Under the pieces are notes generated by a model, which was not told where the DNA came from, made no database searches, and worked only from the letters and a program-made list of their open reading frames with translations. Source: Sporomusa sp. KB1 (GTDB taxonomy: Bacteria; Bacillota; Negativicutes; Sporomusales; Sporomusaceae). Taken from it: 64,000 bases of DNA. Of this stretch, positions 47,484 to 56,719 are shown piece after piece. Made by a program: the position numbers and the translations under genes. The stretch lies in NCBI RefSeq assembly GCF_007830295.1, contig NZ_VLKC01000002.1, positions 1,672,513 through 1,736,512 of the forward strand. The letters are read 5' to 3'. How positions within the stretch are numbered: the first letter of the stretch is position 1; the number at the start of each line of letters is the position of its first letter.

Positions 47484-50400
47484 TCAAGAAAAACCTGACA
47501 TAACCTCATCCAAAGATTGCCTATCTAAGGCTCTGCCCGACTTAACAAAAACCGTTCGTGCCTGCTCATAATATTCTAGAGCTGACAGCGTCAAATAATC
47601 GCCAAAAATATCAGCAACAATATGATTTCTATCCATTATCTGTCTAATTTTTGTTTTTGTTTGTAGTACCAGTCCGTTTTGATAATGATCATGATATCTA
47701 TTTAAAAATTCATCGGCCTTACTCAAATACATTCGCCCTTCATGACAACGGTTTTCCTGGACGGCAATGATGGCTAGTACACAATATAGCGTACAGTAAC
47801 TCCGTGAGCACCAATATCCTGTGTAGTCGCCAAAACCATCTCCCACCGCCAGCGCTTCTGCCAAATATTGACGCGCCTTGTCACTATCGCCCAGTTTAAA
47901 GGCAGTATATCCGGCATTGATGTAAAACACAGCCACACCTTCACTAATTCTTTTGTGGCCTGCAATTTTGACCGCTTGCTCGTAATAGTTGAGAGCTTCC
48001 TTCATAGCACGGGCATCGCGCCGCAAGTTTCCAATATAATTGTAACTAGCAGCAATGTTCAGTATATAGCAGTTATTTTGTATATCCAATTTTTTAAATA
48101 GCCCAATAGACTGGCGATAATACTGCTCTGCCTGCATCGGTTTTCCGCTTAAAGCTGCAGCAATTCCCAAAAAGCGTAATGCCGCTGCCTTTTTTTCCAG
48201 TAAATTAGCCTTTTCAGCCACATATAACAGTTTTTCAGCGAATTTTTTAATAATACTGGGTCTACTAACTTGAATACCTAAGAATATCATTTGTTGATAG
48301 CCTTTAACTATATAATCCTGAAGTTCTCTGGTCGAAGCTAATCGCAACAATTTATGAATCATTTTTATGCCTGATATATGCTCGCCACGCCAAATATACT
48401 GGCGCCCCATCATTTCCCAATACGCAATTTGATAAACAGCCACCTGTCCGGCATCAACTGTCTCCGCTGCCATACACTTGAGCAATTGGGCAATTTTCTC
48501 CAGGTAGCCCATTGTTTGACGGCGACTTTCCCTAAAATTGCTGTAACCGGCAGGATAGCAATCATTTAGCTCTGGAAACAACTCATACTGCGGGCAGAAA
48601 TATTTTTCAGCCAGCCGTACTGTATATTCAAGAACTTTGATTTTTTCATCAGCTTGAGTGTAATGGTATAAAATTGATTCGTAAATATCTTTAGTCTCCA
48701 ATCTGCTGCGAAATTGTCTTTCTAACTCCAATCCCACCCACTTATGAAGCAATTTTTGTCTGGGTACAGACATCTGTTGATACACAAAGCTCTGAATCTG
48801 CAAATTGTAAAAGGTGTATATAAGTCCCTGGTGCAGCGAACTGTCTGTCTTGGCTATCAACTTTTTTCGTTCTAACTCTTCAATAGCTTCAACCAGTGCT
48901 AGTTCATCCATCTTGGAGACAGCTAACAATTCGTTATAACTAGAGTATTTGAAAAAGATGGATGCGACCTCAAGTATTTTACGGGCATTATCCGAAAGAT
49001 TGCCAAGCCGCTCTTTCAAAACACTTTGCAAACGCAGAGAACCACTGCCCAATCCTTGTCCGGCCTCCAGCAGATGTAAACATTCCATTAGAAATAAAGT
49101 ATTACCACCGGTATACTCATATAATTTATGTTGTAGGTCCACACTAATTTTATCTGCAGGTAATTTTGCTGCCGATAATTTGACCACATCTTCAAAGCTA
49201 AATCTCTCAACCATAAAATTCTCGATCATGTCATCCCGTTCGAAATCCCACAGCGACTTTTCGATCTGACTTATATATTCGCTGTGACATATCGCAATAC
49301 AAAAAATTCGAGCACCATGAAAGCGCAGAACTTGATGCAATACTGCTAAACTCTGACTATCCATCCAATGAATATCATCAATGACGATAATAATCCGCCG
49401 TTGTTTAGCCAGTCGGCCTAAGACACCACACATAATTTCCTCAACCATTGTCGGATTAAATTCATAAGCCACCATAAAAGATTCTTGTCCGCCAAAAGCC
49501 TCGCTTGTTTCAAGGGCAGGGAAAAAATAAGACATTACTCTATGCCATAATGGCGGAATCGTAATTTTATCTTGATTTAACAGGTTCATCACCTGTATAA
49601 AAATACTACTCCACGCTTTATAAGCATAAGCCCATTCTGCTTGATAACACTTTGTCCGTAAAACACTAAAATTTTCTGCCGGTACATTTTCAAACAGACG
49701 CTCTACAATAGCCGTTTTGCCAACCCCCTGCTCCCCCTGCAGAAGAATCATTTGCCGCTTATGGTGATTTAAACAAAAATGATCAACAGCAATACGCAAA
49801 ACCTGCAACTCCATATCTCTACCGAAAAACCATTCCTTCTCTGCAACTTCCGGAGTTATTGTTTTAACAATCTGTTTTTCTTTTACACGCTTAACTATTT
49901 CCTGGGTCTTGGTACTGGGCTGCAGATTTAACTCTTTCTCCAACTTCTTTTCCAGTTCGTGGTAAATTTCAATGACCTTATAAAAGACTTCTTCCCGTTC
50001 GTAAATTTTCATTAATAAACGGTACGCACTTTCGTTATATTCATCCACTTTGATTAATTGCTTAATATTTTTTTTGACAATCGTATAATTTTTATCCTTG
50101 ATATGCTTACTAATGTTTTTCGTGAGACGCGCTGTTATTTGTTCTTTAAACCGCTCACGTTCCAAAATGACCCATTCATCAAAGGCATCTGTATTTTTGC
50201 AATAAAACCCATCTAAAAAATCTCCTTGGCATCTATCGAGAAAATCTTGTATTTCCAGTGTAGTAAGCAACTCTACATCTGTACTATCAATAAGGCTTGG
50301 ATTTACGGCAATCGTTGTCCTATTTGGTGTAATTAACAACGCGGAAGACATGGTCTTTTTAATTAAATAGATGGTATTGCTCAAATTTTTCTTGGCAACC

Positions 50401-50570
50401 GCATCATCCATTTCCCCCCAAAACATTGTGGCTAATTTCTCCCGGGTGACCTCGCCAACAACCAAAAGATAATATAATATAGCCTCCATTTTGACAAAGG
50501 GAAAACTAATTTTATGATCATTCCAATAAATAGCCGGAGTTCCAAACATAACCACACGTAATTTACCCAT
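47484..50570 (-). CDS. BTAD/SARP-type regulator with AAA ATPase and TPR region
   Basis: 1028 aa from the ATG at 50570 (TTGGAG upstream). Order: winged-helix OmpR-like DNA-binding domain (1-90, KLRVVMFGTPAIYWNDHKISFPFVKMEAILYYLL split by positions), bacterial transcriptional activation domain (100-225), P-loop ATPase with GEQGVGKTAIVERLF (about 280) and IIVIDDIHWMDSQSL (Walker B), then about 400 aa of TPR-like helices. Such AfsR/MalT-like STAND ATPases switch on binding an inducer. Divergent from the NCS1 permease, so it probably controls that gene. Confidence 0.85.
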   Translation of the reverse strand: MGKLRVVMFGTPAIYWNDHKISFPFVKMEAILYYLLVVGEVTREKLATMFWGEMDDAVAKKNLSNTIYLIKKTMSSALLITPNRTTIAVNPSLIDSTDVELLTTLEIQDFLDRCQGDFLDGFYCKNTDAFDEWVILERERFKEQITARLTKNISKHIKDKNYTIVKKNIKQLIKVDEYNESAYRLLMKIYEREEVFYKVIEIYHELEKKLEKELNLQPSTKTQEIVKRVKEKQIVKTITPEVAEKEWFFGRDMELQVLRIAVDHFCLNHHKRQMILLQGEQGVGKTAIVERLFENVPAENFSVLRTKCYQAEWAYAYKAWSSIFIQVMNLLNQDKITIPPLWHRVMSYFFPALETSEAFGGQESFMVAYEFNPTMVEEIMCGVLGRLAKQRRIIIVIDDIHWMDSQSLAVLHQVLRFHGARIFCIAICHSEYISQIEKSLWDFERDDMIENFMVERFSFEDVVKLSAAKLPADKISVDLQHKLYEYTGGNTLFLMECLHLLEAGQGLGSGSLRLQSVLKERLGNLSDNARKILEVASIFFKYSSYNELLAVSKMDELALVEAIEELERKKLIAKTDSSLHQGLIYTFYNLQIQSFVYQQMSVPRQKLLHKWVGLELERQFRSRLETKDIYESILYHYTQADEKIKVLEYTVRLAEKYFCPQYELFPELNDCYPAGYSNFRESRRQTMGYLEKIAQLLKCMAAETVDAGQVAVYQIAYWEMMGRQYIWRGEHISGIKMIHKLLRLASTRELQDYIVKGYQQMIFLGIQVSRPSIIKKFAEKLLYVAEKANLLEKKAAALRFLGIAAALSGKPMQAEQYYRQSIGLFKKLDIQNNCYILNIAASYNYIGNLRRDARAMKEALNYYEQAVKIAGHKRISEGVAVFYINAGYTAFKLGDSDKARQYLAEALAVGDGFGDYTGYWCSRSYCTLYCVLAIIAVQENRCHEGRMYLSKADEFLNRYHDHYQNGLVLQTKTKIRQIMDRNHIVADIFGDYLTLSALEYYEQARTVFVKSGRALDRQSLDEVMSGFS

Positions 50571-50991
50571 AAACTCAGCTCCAATAATAAAGTTTGATCT
50601 AAATGCAGTGAACTTGTTTCCGCATAGCTGAAACACACCCATTCTTTTTTATCATAATACCATTTTTTTCGACAGAAAAGCTATCCATGAGGGATCAATC
50701 CCCCAAATTATTATCTACAGGATAAGGCAATATCTAAACGGTGAACAATAACTTTAGACTGGGAATTGCTTGCTGTAATTCTTAAGTAACAAAGAATGAT
50801 TCATTAAATAAAAAATCGACGTTTTTTAGACAGCTTCTGATTATACTATGATTTAAGAATCAAAAAATTTTAAAATATGGTATGGAAGGAGTTCTTCAAA
50901 GAAGAGAGTTCATTACAATCATTAATCAAAGAAAGAGACTTACCTTCCGCTCAAGCAATGATTGAGCGGTTATGAAAAAGGAGTGAACGTA
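50571..50991. other. Divergent intergenic region between the BTAD regulator and the NCS1 permease
   Basis: AT-rich 420 bp that must hold both promoters. A perfect inverted repeat CCGCTCAA-N7-TTGAGCGG (50947-50969) lies 14 bp before the permease SD. It could be an operator or an mRNA hairpin that limits translation. Confidence 0.6.
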
Positions 50992-52404
50992 GTGGCCCAG
51001 GCAAAAGAAGGTTTGATTGAAACACATTCTATTGATATGGTTCCTGATCATGAAAGGCATGGCACTCCATTCAGTCAGTTCACACTCTGGTTCGGGGCAA
51101 ACATGCAGGTTACTAGTGTGGTGGACGGCGCTTTGGCTGTAGTCTTTGGTGCTGACGCTCTTTGGGCTTTCATTGGCCTATTAATCGGAAATATTTTAGG
51201 AGGTGCTGTTATGGCCCTTCACTCTGCGCAAGGGCCACGTTTAGGCTTGCCGCAGATGATCTCCAGTCGTGCTCAATTTGGCGTCCTTGGTGCGATCGTA
51301 CCCCTTGTCTTAGCTGTACTTATGTACCTCGGTTTCGCTACAACCGGCACAGTGCTTTCCGGACAGGCTATAAACGGCATCCTCGGCGTCGAAACACCGG
51401 CTGTAGGTATCATAATATTTGGCAGCCTCACAATACTATTGGCACTTCTTGGATACAAATATATCCATGTTCTAGGCAGGATTGCTACCATCACAGGTCT
51501 TCTCGGTTTTAGCTATCTTACAATCATGGCATTTGTAAAATTTCCCGTTGCATCCCTATTCGGTGTAAAACCTTTCGAATTGACCACCTTCCTATTGGCC
51601 GTTTCTCTCTCGGCAGGCTGGCAGCTCACCTTCGGTCCTTATGTCGCTGACTACAGCCGTTATCTGCCGCGCAGCACACCCCAATCGGCCACATTCTGGA
51701 ATACATTTCTGGGAACCGTTATCGGCACCCAATGGGCGATGACACTTGGCGTCATTATTAGTGCAGCCAGCCTTGCGGGGTACGGCGGAAACTTCCTGAA
51801 AAACCAGGTAGGTTATTTAGGTGAACTAGCAGGAATCGGAATCATTGCCGTTCTGATCTACATGGTCATCGTCATCGGCAAACTAACAGTTAATACACTT
51901 AATGCCTACGGTTCCTTCATGTCATTATTGACAATCACTACTGCGCTTAGTGGTAAAAAAAGTGCGTCGACAACCCAACGTACTCTTTTTATAATAGGAA
52001 TGATCGCGACTTCGGTCTGTATTGCCCTCTTTGCCAGCAAAGATTTCCTCAATCTTTTCAAGAACTTTGTCTTGGTTCTGCTCATGGTTTTCACTCCGTG
52101 GAGCTCTGTTAATCTCATTGACTTTTATTTGATCTCAAAAGAAAACATTGATGTTCCTGGCTTATATGATTCCCACGGACGTTACGGCGCATGGAATGCA
52201 CCTGCTCTTGTATCCTATTTTATCGGTGTACTGATACAAATCCCATTCATGGCTCAAGCCATGTACACAGGCCCAATTACCAAGCTGCTAGGAGGCACCG
52301 ACATTTCCTGGATTGTTGGCTTACTTGCAACTGCCATCATCTATTATCCCTGGGCAAAGCGTTGCAATGTAGCTCCTGATAAGATGATTTATCCTGAAGA
52401 ATAA
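50992..52404 (+). CDS. NCS1-family nucleobase:cation symporter
   Basis: 470 aa from a GTG start (AAGGAG, 8 nt). Twelve membrane segments; cytosine-permease-type N-terminus HGTPFSQFTLWFGANMQVTSVVDGA and GPRLGLPQMISSRAQFGVLG; C-terminal half with GPYVADYSRYLPRSTPQSATF. Imports a purine/pyrimidine or related compound (cytosine, hydantoin, allantoin types). No catabolic genes adjacent. Confidence 0.92.
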   Translation: MAQAKEGLIETHSIDMVPDHERHGTPFSQFTLWFGANMQVTSVVDGALAVVFGADALWAFIGLLIGNILGGAVMALHSAQGPRLGLPQMISSRAQFGVLGAIVPLVLAVLMYLGFATTGTVLSGQAINGILGVETPAVGIIIFGSLTILLALLGYKYIHVLGRIATITGLLGFSYLTIMAFVKFPVASLFGVKPFELTTFLLAVSLSAGWQLTFGPYVADYSRYLPRSTPQSATFWNTFLGTVIGTQWAMTLGVIISAASLAGYGGNFLKNQVGYLGELAGIGIIAVLIYMVIVIGKLTVNTLNAYGSFMSLLTITTALSGKKSASTTQRTLFIIGMIATSVCIALFASKDFLNLFKNFVLVLLMVFTPWSSVNLIDFYLISKENIDVPGLYDSHGRYGAWNAPALVSYFIGVLIQIPFMAQAMYTGPITKLLGGTDISWIVGLLATAIIYYPWAKRCNVAPDKMIYPEE

Positions 52405-52423
52405 TTGATACAAAAGTAATTTA

Positions 52424-52463
52424 AACAGCCTTGGTTCGGACTTCCATCCGACTGAGGCTGTTT
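52424..52463. terminator. Terminator of the permease gene
   Basis: AAACAGCCT/AGGCTGTTT stem with inner pairing, followed by AATTTC. Confidence 0.78.
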
Positions 52464-52520
52464 AATTTCACCTGCAATCTTTCCTAATTGTATCAATGCG
52501 TTACCTTTCACTGATAAATA

Positions 52521-52554
52521 GCAAGCCCTCCAGGTAAATACCTGGAAGGCTTGC
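52521..52554. terminator. Terminator of the Cache chemoreceptor gene (opposite strand)
   Basis: GCAAGCC..CCAGGT/ACCTGG..GGCTTGC, a two-part stem between convergent genes. Confidence 0.82.
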
Positions 52555-52627
52555 TGTAAGTCTTTTTCCCCACTACCATAGTAGCCTGAGCCGGCCGGTC
52601 CCCTTGACAACTACCAGGTAAATTACA

Positions 52628-54613
52628 TCATATCTTGAACTTACTGATAGTCTCTGTCAGTTCCTCTGCCATCTTCGCCAAATCTTGGCTAGAAGATGCA
52701 ATCTCTTCCATAGTGGCAGACTGCTCTTCAGCGGCAGCAGATACTGTTTGTGTCTGCCCTGATGCCTCCTTACTTACGGCATCAATATCGTGTACTGCAG
52801 TTACTATTTGCTGGCTACCGCTCACCATCTGCTCTGTGACCTCTGCTATTTCACGAATTTGGGTCGTTACTTCAGTAATTGAGCGGAATATTTCCTTGAA
52901 GGTCCGGCCTGCCTCACTCACCACTTCCGAACCAACATGGACCTCTTTGGTTCCTTCAGTCATCGCCACTACCGCACTGTCAGTATCTTGTTGAATTATA
53001 GAGATCAGTTCGGCGATCTGTTTTGCCGCGTCATTTGATTGTTCGGCCAATTTTCGGACTTCATCTGCTACAACAGCGAAGCCTTTCCCCTGTTCGCCTG
53101 CCCGCGCCGCCTCGATGGCAGCATTTAGAGCCAACAGGTTAGTCTGCCCTGCGAGGCCAGAAATGGTATCCACAATTTGTCCAATTTCCTTAGATCGTTC
53201 TCCTAGATTAGTGACTACCTGAGACGAGTTGATAACAGCGTCTTTAATCTGGCTCATCTGATTCATAGCTTTTTCCACAGCCGCACTGCCCATTTGAGCT
53301 GAATCAGTAGATCTGTTTGAAGTATCGGCAGCCGTATTAACGTTGACCGCAATTTGCTGTATCCCTGCTGACATTTGATCTACGACCAAAGCAGTATCAT
53401 CAAGCGCTTTCAGCTGCTTTTCAGCACCATTCGCGACTTCGCTAATGGTAATAGCAACCTGATTGGCAGCCTGGGCTGTCTGGTCAGCGCTGGCTGTAAG
53501 TTCTTCACTCGCTGCGGACAAGTTTCCTGCTATACCACTCACGCGTGTCACTAAAGCTTTTAGCTGATCCACCATAATGTTGAAGTGACCAGCCAAAACA
53601 CCGATCTCATCACTGGAAGTAACTATCACTTTTTGGGTAAGATCGCCTGCAGCCACTTTGCCGACACCTTCCACCAAATGGCTGATCGGAGTTGTAATAC
53701 CCTTAGCCAATAAAAAGGTTAAAAACATTCCAATACCTAAGGCACAAAGCGCAATCGCGCCAATGCTCAACATCATCTTATTTTTTTCAGCGTTAAGTTC
53801 TGAAATAGCTTGACCTGCGAACAGTACCCCAATGACTTTGTCCTCCGGTCCCATCAACGGCAAATATGTCGTTATGTATTGCTTGCCGATAATTTCAGCA
53901 CGACCAACATATTTTTGCCCCTGCTTCAGCACCTTTTCGGCAATTACAGGATTCAATTTAGTTCCTATTACCCGTTGGCCATCCTGAATAATCGTTGTAG
54001 CAACCCGTTCGTCGCCCAGAAATATTGTGATATCAACGCCAAACAGCTGCTTGACCTTATCGACAATCTCATCCCGGCTAGCGTTGTAACCAGGTGTTAT
54101 TACGCCGATAACCCGTCCCTCGGCATTATACACTGGTGCCCCCGCCCGAACTGACAGCTTTACAACCGTGCCTGGCTCAAGAGCTGCAAATGTCGTACCT
54201 TTGAGAGCCTTCTGCACATTGACCTGATTCATCACACTATCACCTTTTTTCGGGTCATGTGTCCGCGCGATCACCACGCCCTTCTCATCTGACACAGTAA
54301 CCGAATCAAGTTTAGCCGCTTTAGCCAATGGTCCAATAATCTGTACTAGCGCAGCTGAATCCCGCGCCTCCACTGCTTTAGCAACCTCGGGATGACGGCT
54401 CAAAAGCGTCGCATAAATTGCCGCATCGCTCTTATAACCTTCTAATATACTAGTTAGACCTTCTAACCCTTGGTTTGTTTGCAGTTCGAACTTTTTTTCC
54501 ATATTCGTCGTGAAAAAATAAAGTGCAGGCACCGCAACTGCCAAAACAGCAACGGCGATGAATAAGGTAGTATACATAACCAATTTTTGTTTTATACCTA
54601 ACGAACGCTTCAT
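52628..54613 (-). CDS. Methyl-accepting chemotaxis protein with periplasmic Cache sensor
   Basis: A 661-aa protein. TM1 is residues 12-34 ([21 protein letters not shown]). The Cache-type ligand domain spans 35-280 ([62 protein letters not shown]), TM2 about 281-303, then a HAMP domain. The signalling coiled coil has tip [21 protein letters not shown]. dCache/sCache receptors sense amino acids or organic acids. SD GGGGGG. Confidence 0.94.
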   Translation of the reverse strand: MKRSLGIKQKLVMYTTLFIAVAVLAVAVPALYFFTTNMEKKFELQTNQGLEGLTSILEGYKSDAAIYATLLSRHPEVAKAVEARDSAALVQIIGPLAKAAKLDSVTVSDEKGVVIARTHDPKKGDSVMNQVNVQKALKGTTFAALEPGTVVKLSVRAGAPVYNAEGRVIGVITPGYNASRDEIVDKVKQLFGVDITIFLGDERVATTIIQDGQRVIGTKLNPVIAEKVLKQGQKYVGRAEIIGKQYITTYLPLMGPEDKVIGVLFAGQAISELNAEKNKMMLSIGAIALCALGIGMFLTFLLAKGITTPISHLVEGVGKVAAGDLTQKVIVTSSDEIGVLAGHFNIMVDQLKALVTRVSGIAGNLSAASEELTASADQTAQAANQVAITISEVANGAEKQLKALDDTALVVDQMSAGIQQIAVNVNTAADTSNRSTDSAQMGSAAVEKAMNQMSQIKDAVINSSQVVTNLGERSKEIGQIVDTISGLAGQTNLLALNAAIEAARAGEQGKGFAVVADEVRKLAEQSNDAAKQIAELISIIQQDTDSAVVAMTEGTKEVHVGSEVVSEAGRTFKEIFRSITEVTTQIREIAEVTEQMVSGSQQIVTAVHDIDAVSKEASGQTQTVSAAAEEQSATMEEIASSSQDLAKMAEELTETISKFKI

Positions 54614-54737
54614 TTTCCATCCCCCCGAAATAATAAATCGTATATCTTTATTGTAAATTCAAAACCAAATACCGGTAATCCTTTTTTATAATTATATTTT
54701 CCGCTAAGAACTCCATGGAACAGATCGAAACGTTGCA

Positions 54738-54845
54738 AAATATAAAAGTACCCAGCAACATGACCAATTGCAGGGTACTTTTATATGAGAGAGGATAGGC
54801 AAATTTATATTCAATAGAAAGGCATTGCCTTCTAGGAATTTCTAT
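54738..54845 (-). ncRNA. Candidate small RNA E under the TTCTAAA-box promoter
   Basis: A transcript from box E would start near 54845 and run about 105 nt. It contains hairpin AGAAGGC-AAT-GCCTTTCT (about 54814-54831) and ends at a strong terminator AAAAGTACCC/GGGTACTTTT (54744-54783) with ATATTTTG. No SD or frame of note. It is separated from the chemoreceptor gene downstream by that terminator. Confidence 0.5.
54744..54783 (-). terminator. Terminator of candidate small RNA E
   Basis: A 10-bp stem AAAAGTACCC/GGGTACTTTT; T-run ATATTTTG on the minus strand. Confidence 0.8.
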
Positions 54846-54864
54846 GTTTAGATTATATATACCT

Positions 54865-54886
54865 ATTTTTAGAATTACTTTAGAAA
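54865..54886 (-). promoter_or_regulatory. TTCTAAA direct-repeat promoter box E
   Basis: TTTCTAAA-GTA-ATTCTAAAAAT, then 7 bp, then TATAAT (minus strand). It has the terminator of the YjcZ-like gene directly upstream. Confidence 0.85.
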
Positions 54887-54897
54887 AGACTGGAAAG

Positions 54898-54929
54898 TGG
54901 AAAAGCCGTCCACCCGAAGGTAGACGGCT
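54898..54929 (-). terminator. Terminator of the YjcZ-like gene
   Basis: AGCCGTC/GACGGCT stem with an inner TTCG loop, followed by TTTTCC on the minus strand. Confidence 0.82.
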
Positions 54930-55000
54930 GCAACACAACACAACCAATATAAGCGGGCCGCACTTCAAATTAGTTGTGAATTTACTACAAGCAACCTATG

Positions 55001-55114
55001 TTAGCAGATTGAGCTACATTCATCATTGAAGCAGAAAAATAGTAAAATTATTATAATGATAATTATAAAACTGCTACCACCACGACCTCCACAGCCACCA
55101 AAACCAAGACCCAT
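55001..55114 (-). CDS. YjcZ-like small glycine-rich membrane protein, 37 aa
   Basis: ATG with GGAGG 9 nt upstream. MGLGFGGCGGRGGSS then a hydrophobic helix (FIIIIIILLFFCF) and DECSSIC. Gly-rich head plus hydrophobic helix is the layout of YjcZ/YtzL-type sporulation proteins of Firmicutes. Exact role unknown. Confidence 0.65.
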   Translation of the reverse strand: MGLGFGGCGGRGGSSFIIIIIIILLFFCFNDECSSIC

Positions 55115-55261
55115 AAATAAACCTCCTTTGCTCTTTCTCTAAGGTATACTACAATTTATGCTCAATCGGCCGGCTTTGCGACTAAGTAAAATAAAAATTC
55201 CCCGTTTCTTAGGTCAAAAGTCTGAAACTAACTATCACCAAAAAGTAACATAGGCCCTAAC

Positions 55262-55301
55262 AAACAAGCGGGAATGTCCATATTGACATTTCCGCTTGTT
55301 T
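55262..55301. terminator. Hairpin overlapping the -35 of the second manganese-riboswitch promoter
   Basis: AACAAGCGG..GACATT-type stem (AACAAGCGGGAATGTC pairing with GACATTTCCGCTTGTT). The TTGACA -35 lies inside the 3' arm. Confidence 0.65.
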
Positions 55302-55311
55302 ATTGTAATAT
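55283..55311 (+). promoter_or_regulatory. Promoter of the second manganese-riboswitch transcript
   Basis: TTGACA (55283-55288), 17 bp, TAATAT (55306-55311). Confidence 0.8.
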
Positions 55312-55330
55312 AGTAGCGAATATTACACTC

Positions 55331-55425
55331 CTAAAGGGGAGTAGCTCATAGAACAGAGTCAACATACTGATGAGTAATCATCTGGCTCTGTTGTTGACGA
55401 ATCGTCAATTAGCGAGACCTTTAGT
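55331..55425 (+). ncRNA. yybP-ykoY manganese riboswitch, second copy
   Basis: CTAAAGGGGAGTAGC opens and GCGAGACCTTTAG closes the aptamer, both exact class signatures. The intervening arms are CAGAGTC/GGCTCTG and GTTGACGA..TCGTCAA-like. The closing strand is shared with the terminator at 55413-55462. Confidence 0.95.
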
Positions 55426-55462
55426 ATGGCTATTATTGTCATACTAGAGGTCTCGTTTTTTA
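55413..55462 (+). terminator. Expression-platform terminator of the second riboswitch
   Basis: CGAGACCTTTAGTATG paired with CATACTAGAGGTCTCG followed by TTTTTTA. Confidence 0.93.
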
Positions 55463-55489
55463 TATATACTACAATTTAGGAGGATGATC

Positions 55490-56161
55490 ATGACTGCATT
55501 TTTAACTTCTCTCGTGTTTGTAGTTCTTGCAGAGATGGGCGATAAAACGCAACTGCTGGCTATGGCCTTTGCTACCCGCTACAAGTGGCAAACAGTAATG
55601 TGGGGCGTATTCATTGCCACTATTCTCAACCATTTATTTGCCGTAGTCGTAGGCAACTACCTTACTCACTTTATCCCCATGAATACCATTCAAATTGCAG
55701 CAGCTGTATCTTTTATTATCTTCGGCCTTTGGACAATCAGGGGTGATGAACTTAACGGCGAGGATAAGGCTTCGAAACGCAGCCCGTTTTGGACAGTAGC
55801 TATTGCATTTTTCATTGCTGAAATGGGTGATAAAACTCAGTTAGCAACCGTTGCGTTAGCAGCTCAATTTAACACAATTATTCCAGTATGGCTGGGGACG
55901 ACCACCGGTATGATGGTTGCTGACGGCATCGGTATTATAATTGGTATCGTTCTTGGAAAGAGAATTCCCGAACGGGCAGTTAAATGGTTCGCCGCTATTA
56001 TCTTTATTTTATTTGGCCTCTTTGGCCTATACGAGTACTTACCCAGTCACTATTTGACTCCTGCCACAATTACTGGCGGCTTAATTGCCGTTGCCCTTTC
56101 GATATATCTTGTAGCAAGAATGGGTGGAACAGGTGATAAGCTTCCGCAAAAACAAGAATAG
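55490..56161 (+). CDS. UPF0016 (GDT1/TMEM165) family Mn2+ exporter, MneA-like
   Basis: 223 aa from the ATG at 55490 (AGGAGG 6 nt upstream). Two copies of the family motif E-x-G-D-K-T/S: LAEMGDKTQLLAMAFATRY near the N-terminus and IAEMGDKTQLATVALAAQF in the middle. Six membrane segments. Members export Mn2+ or Ca2+, and a Mn2+ riboswitch upstream supports Mn2+ here. Confidence 0.95.
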   Translation: MTAFLTSLVFVVLAEMGDKTQLLAMAFATRYKWQTVMWGVFIATILNHLFAVVVGNYLTHFIPMNTIQIAAAVSFIIFGLWTIRGDELNGEDKASKRSPFWTVAIAFFIAEMGDKTQLATVALAAQFNTIIPVWLGTTTGMMVADGIGIIIGIVLGKRIPERAVKWFAAIIFILFGLFGLYEYLPSHYLTPATITGGLIAVALSIYLVARMGGTGDKLPQKQE

Positions 56162-56165
56162 CAAT

Positions 56166-56199
56166 AAAAAAGAGGCCGCTAATTGCGGCCTCTTTTTTA
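56166..56199 (+). terminator. Intrinsic terminator
   Basis: AGAGGCCGC/GCGGCCTCT followed by T7. Confidence 0.93.
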
Positions 56200-56719
56200 T
56201 TGCACCGAAATAGTAATCCATTTATTATGTCCCCTTTGCAGAGAACTTACGGGTACTCCATAAGACCTGCTGGTATTCATTTTTATGTATATATCTAAAA
56301 AAATTAGTATTAACAGTCCATTATTGTCTAAATTCGACGAAAATACCTTCGGATCTTTTATTTCCAGTAAATCTCATGTTTGTCAGCAAGCTCCATAAGT
56401 CTAAATTTTAAATTTTTGATTTTTAGTATGTCGAAGGGAGGAAAATTATTGAAAAAATTGAATTATAATCATGTAATCTTAAGTTATGGCAAATTAGGAA
56501 ATATAAATGTGTTATGTTGCATTATTCCAAATAGGACTTTTGGGAGTCCGGCTTGACTAATTGACGGTTTAGAAGCTTGTTTCTGGGAGCATTCCAAAGT
56601 ACGGATTGTATTATCCAAGAGGTAAATAATTTAACGGAAAGGTGATGATAGCAGGTCGTGACTCAAGCAACCTTTTGGCATAAACATATAAAAAATTAAT
56701 GAGAGAGGAATGAACGAGA
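56200..56719. other. Intergenic region upstream of the chemoreceptor-cheW genes
   Basis: AT-rich 520 bp. A TTG-initiated 35-codon frame at 56449-56556 has GGAGG upstream (KKLNYNHVILSYGKLGNINV) and might be a small protein, but nothing supports it otherwise. No riboswitch recognised. Confidence 0.35.

Noticed and set aside
54648..54968. 106-aa minus-strand frame
   Set aside because: It runs through two terminators and box E; the region is better explained as regulatory and small-RNA DNA.
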